14,662 bases of DNA, taken from Spirochaetaceae bacterium. Lineage in GTDB: Bacteria > Spirochaetota > Spirochaetia > Treponematales > Breznakiellaceae. The stretch spans positions 1 to 14,662 of the forward strand of contig JAITNO010000150.1 in NCBI GenBank assembly GCA_031290405.1, read 5' to 3'. A program made the position numbers and the translations under genes. Below the pieces are notes generated by a model, which made no database searches, was not told the DNA's origin, and worked only from the letters and a program-made list of their open reading frames with translations. The first letter of the stretch is position 1. Each line of letters opens with the position of its first letter. Positions 12,665-14,662 of this stretch are shown here, in pieces.

Positions 12665-14509
12665 CTAGTCTTTTGTCTTGTCGCGAACAGCCAGGTGCAG
12701 TTCCTCAAGCTGGTGGGCGTCGAGCTCGCCGGGCGAGCCGTCCATCGGGTTTTCGGCAAAGGAGTTCTTGGGAAAGGCTATCACTTCTTTGATGGAGCTC
12801 TTTCCCGCCATCAGCATGACGAGGCGGTCGAGCCCCGGCGCGATGCCGCCGTGGGGCGGCGCTCCGTATTTGAACGCCTGCGTGAAGAAGCCGAATCTTT
12901 TCTCCGCCTCCTCGTCGCTGAGGCCGACGATCCTGAAGATCCGCTTTTGCAGGTCCCCGTCGTGAATGCGGATCGAGCCGGAAGCAAGCTCATAGCCGTT
13001 GAGCACGAGGTCGTAGAGATCGCCCTTTGCCGCGCCCGGGTCGCGCTCCAACGACTCGAGACACTCATCCTGCGGATGGGAGAACGGGTGGTGGGCGGCC
13101 TCCCAGCGTTTTTCATCGTCGTTGTACTCGAAGAGCGGGAAGTCGACAATCCAGACGAACTCGAAGCGCGCGGGGTCGCAGAGGGCCAGATCGCGGGCAA
13201 GCTTCGAGCGCACCGCGCCCAGCGCAATGTTCGCCCTCCTCGCGTCCGCATCCGCAACGATGAGGATGAGGTCGCCGGGTTTTGCGCCGAGTGCGGCGGC
13301 TATGGCGTCCGCCTGCGGGGCAAAAAACTTTGCGACGCCGCCTTCAAGTACGGGGGCCGCCTCCGTGCCGGCAACCTTCATCCAGGCCATCCCCTTCGCC
13401 TTGTAGACCTTGCTCTGAGCCTCAAGCTCTTCAATCTGGCGGCGCGAATAATCCGCCTTGCCGGGAACGACGAGGGCCTTCACCGCGCCGCCTTGCTTCG
13501 TGACGCCCTGCGCGGCGGCGGCCTCCCGCGCCGCTTGGCCTTCGGACAGGGCTCCCTTGAACGCGCCAAACGCGGAGGCGGCGGCAAAGGGCGCAAAATC
13601 CTGGAGCTCCAGGCCGAAACGCAGGTCCGGCTTGTCGCTGCCGAAGCGGGACACCGCCTCGTCGTAGGCAAGCCGCCTAAACCGGGCCGGCAGCTCCACG
13701 GCAAGCGTCTTCTTAAAGACAAAGCCCATAAGGGACTCGGTCAGGGAGAGCACGTCGTCGCGTCCGACGAAGGACATCTCAATGTCAATCTGGGTGAACT
13801 CCGGCTGCCGGTCGCCGCGCGCGTCCTCGTCGCGGTAGCAGCGGGCAAGCTGGAAGTATTTGTCGAAGCCGGCCACCATCAGGAGCTGCTTATAGAGCTG
13901 AGGCGACTGGGGAAGCGCGTAAAACTTCCCCGCGTAGAGGCGCGAGGGCACAAGGTAATCCCGCGCGCCCTCCGGCGTCGAGCGGATAAACGTCGGCGTC
14001 TCGATCTCGCAGAAGCCCTGCCCCGTCAAGAATTCCCTCACGGCGAAGCTCACCGCGCCGCGCAGCGCGATGCGCCGCTGCATACCGCCTGAGCGCAAGT
14101 CAAGATAGCGGAAACGAAGGCGGAGCTCCTCTTTGGCGTTCGTCTCATCCTCAATCTGGAAGGGAGGCGTCTCGCAGCGCCCCAGGATGACCAGCTTGCT
14201 GACGAGCGCCTCGACTTCGCCGGTCGGCATATCCTGGTTTGCCATGGCGGCGGGGCGCAGGCGGACAAGCCCCACCGCCGCGATGCAGAATTCATTGCGA
14301 AGCTCCGCGCAGATGGCGTCCAGGGCCGCCCCATCCTCGCCCTCCGCGTCGACGACCAGTTGCAGTTTCCCATAACGGTCGCGCAGGTTGATAAAAGAGA
14401 CGCCCCCGTGGGCGCGCTTCGCGTCGACCCAGCCGTTCAAAATCACCGTCTTTCCGGCGTCCGCCGCGCGCAGTTCCCCGCAGTGTGCCGTTCGTTTTAA
14501 TTGTGTCAT
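12665..14509 (-). CDS. aspS: Aspartyl-tRNA synthetase
   Basis: A 614-residue class II synthetase that charges tRNA-Asp with aspartate. The N-terminal OB-fold anticodon-binding domain (about 1-110) is followed by the catalytic core with motif 1 (FCEIETPTF...TPEGARDYLV, 166-187), motif 2 (CYRDEDARGDRQPEFTQIDIE, 224-244, split by the usual loop) and motif 3 (GLDRLVMLMAG, 559-569). The bacterial GAD insertion lies at about 285-440. The HHPF string (473-476) is also present. Length is slightly above the usual 590 owing to Ala-rich stretches near 325-345. The start at 14509 is chosen because a TACAAT box lies six bases upstream; a longer frame reaches 14632 only through G/C homopolymer. The stop lies nine bases from the convergent coiled-coil gene. 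Discriminating versus non-discriminating type cannot be told from this. Confidence 0.96.
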   Translation of the reverse strand: MTQLKRTAHCGELRAADAGKTVILNGWVDAKRAHGGVSFINLRDRYGKLQLVVDAEGEDGAALDAICAELRNEFCIAAVGLVRLRPAAMANQDMPTGEVEALVSKLVILGRCETPPFQIEDETNAKEELRLRFRYLDLRSGGMQRRIALRGAVSFAVREFLTGQGFCEIETPTFIRSTPEGARDYLVPSRLYAGKFYALPQSPQLYKQLLMVAGFDKYFQLARCYRDEDARGDRQPEFTQIDIEMSFVGRDDVLSLTESLMGFVFKKTLAVELPARFRRLAYDEAVSRFGSDKPDLRFGLELQDFAPFAAASAFGAFKGALSEGQAAREAAAAQGVTKQGGAVKALVVPGKADYSRRQIEELEAQSKVYKAKGMAWMKVAGTEAAPVLEGGVAKFFAPQADAIAAALGAKPGDLILIVADADARRANIALGAVRSKLARDLALCDPARFEFVWIVDFPLFEYNDDEKRWEAAHHPFSHPQDECLESLERDPGAAKGDLYDLVLNGYELASGSIRIHDGDLQKRIFRIVGLSDEEAEKRFGFFTQAFKYGAPPHGGIAPGLDRLVMLMAGKSSIKEVIAFPKNSFAENPMDGSPGELDAHQLEELHLAVRDKTKD

Positions 14510-14515
14510 AGTCCG

Positions 14516-14521
14516 ATTGTA
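14516..14521 (-). promoter_or_regulatory. aspS -10 box, leaderless
   Basis: TACAAT (14521-14516, minus strand) is followed by CGGACT and the ATG at 14509, a six-base gap, so the transcript should start at or beside the start codon. No good -35 hexamer is found at 16-18 bases; the GGGGGG-CGCT-CCCCC hairpin occupies that place (14553-14539). No Shine-Dalgarno is present. Confidence 0.55.
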
Positions 14522-14538
14522 GACGATTTCCAAAGGAA

Positions 14539-14662
14539 GGGGGAGCGCCCCCCGCGCCCCCCCCCCCCCCGCCCCCCCCCGGTGCCCCCGGGCCCAAACC
14601 GGGGTAAGGGGGCCGGGGGCCCCAAGCCCCAAGCCCCAAGGGCCCCGCCCGGGGGCCCCGGG
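14539..14662. other. G/C homopolymer-like low-complexity window end
   Basis: From 14553 onward the sequence is almost only C and G runs, with three copies of CCCCAAG (about 14620-14640) and several GGGCCCC-type palindromes. No gene or credible regulatory site is seen beyond the hairpin at 14539-14553. It may be genuine GC-rich intergenic DNA like that at 191-280, but the run lengths and position at the edge suggest poor base calls or an assembly end. Confidence 0.6.

Noticed and set aside
12695..14092. 465-codon plus-strand open frame opposite aspS
   Set aside because: Antisense shadow of a fully conserved synthetase.
14510..14632. N-terminal extension of aspS
   Set aside because: It would be translated from G/C homopolymer upstream of the -10 box and is absent from the family.

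Overview
The window looks like chromosome of a high-GC spirochaete, most likely a Treponema relative. The best clue is the EF-G at 9830-11920, which is the mitochondrial EFG1-like type known from spirochaetes (AHIDSGKT P-loop, NKCD, ALFGIDCASGD). The remaining genes fit but are less diagnostic. Nothing points to a plasmid or an intact phage. The last ~125 bases are G/C homopolymer-like sequence and may be an unreliable contig end.

Layout: (1) 1-280: probable 3' part of a structured RNA of unknown identity ending in a Rho-independent terminator, then a cluster of GC hairpins. (2) 281-3642, minus strand: a tightly packed operon in the order HD-domain (p)ppGpp-hydrolase-like protein, signal peptidase I, second signal peptidase I, and a membrane-anchored alpha/beta-hydrolase-like protein without a recognisable nucleophile. 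(3) 3643-3848: divergent promoter region split by a perfect 12-bp inverted repeat. (4) 3849-4445, plus: a 6-pyruvoyl-tetrahydropterin-synthase/QueD-family protein that lacks the usual catalytic Cys and carries a C-terminal zinc ribbon. (5) 4446-5247: facing terminators and a 28-unit, 21-bp tandem repeat. Read on the minus strand it encodes a Gly-Arg/Phe-Leu heptapeptide-repeat protein, now broken by two one-base contractions. (6) 5405-8102, plus: an operon of a small membrane protein, an ECF sigma factor, a zinc-binding (HX3CX2C) membrane anti-sigma factor and a LolC/E-type permease. (7) 8103-9673: a three-unit 21-bp repeat with palindromic cores, then a MATE efflux protein. (8) 9662-11920: a long inverted repeat over the MATE stop codon, a GC hairpin abutting a strong promoter, and fusA. 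(9) 11921-12655: remains of a RelE-like toxin/antitoxin module fused behind fusA, then a small coiled-coil protein. (10) 12665-14509, minus: aspS.

The strongest recurring signal is leaderless transcription. At the HD gene, the MATE gene and aspS (and more weakly at the coiled-coil gene) a -10 hexamer lies only 6-8 bases before the ATG, with no Shine-Dalgarno sequence. Other genes in the same window (fusA, the anti-sigma gene, the permease, the PTPS-like gene) have clear Shine-Dalgarno sequences. The most novel-looking element is the heptapeptide repeat gene: its seven-residue period continues beyond the near-identical DNA repeats at both ends, which argues it was a protein-coding repeat and not just a minisatellite. 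All calls are from reading the sequence; no database search was run.
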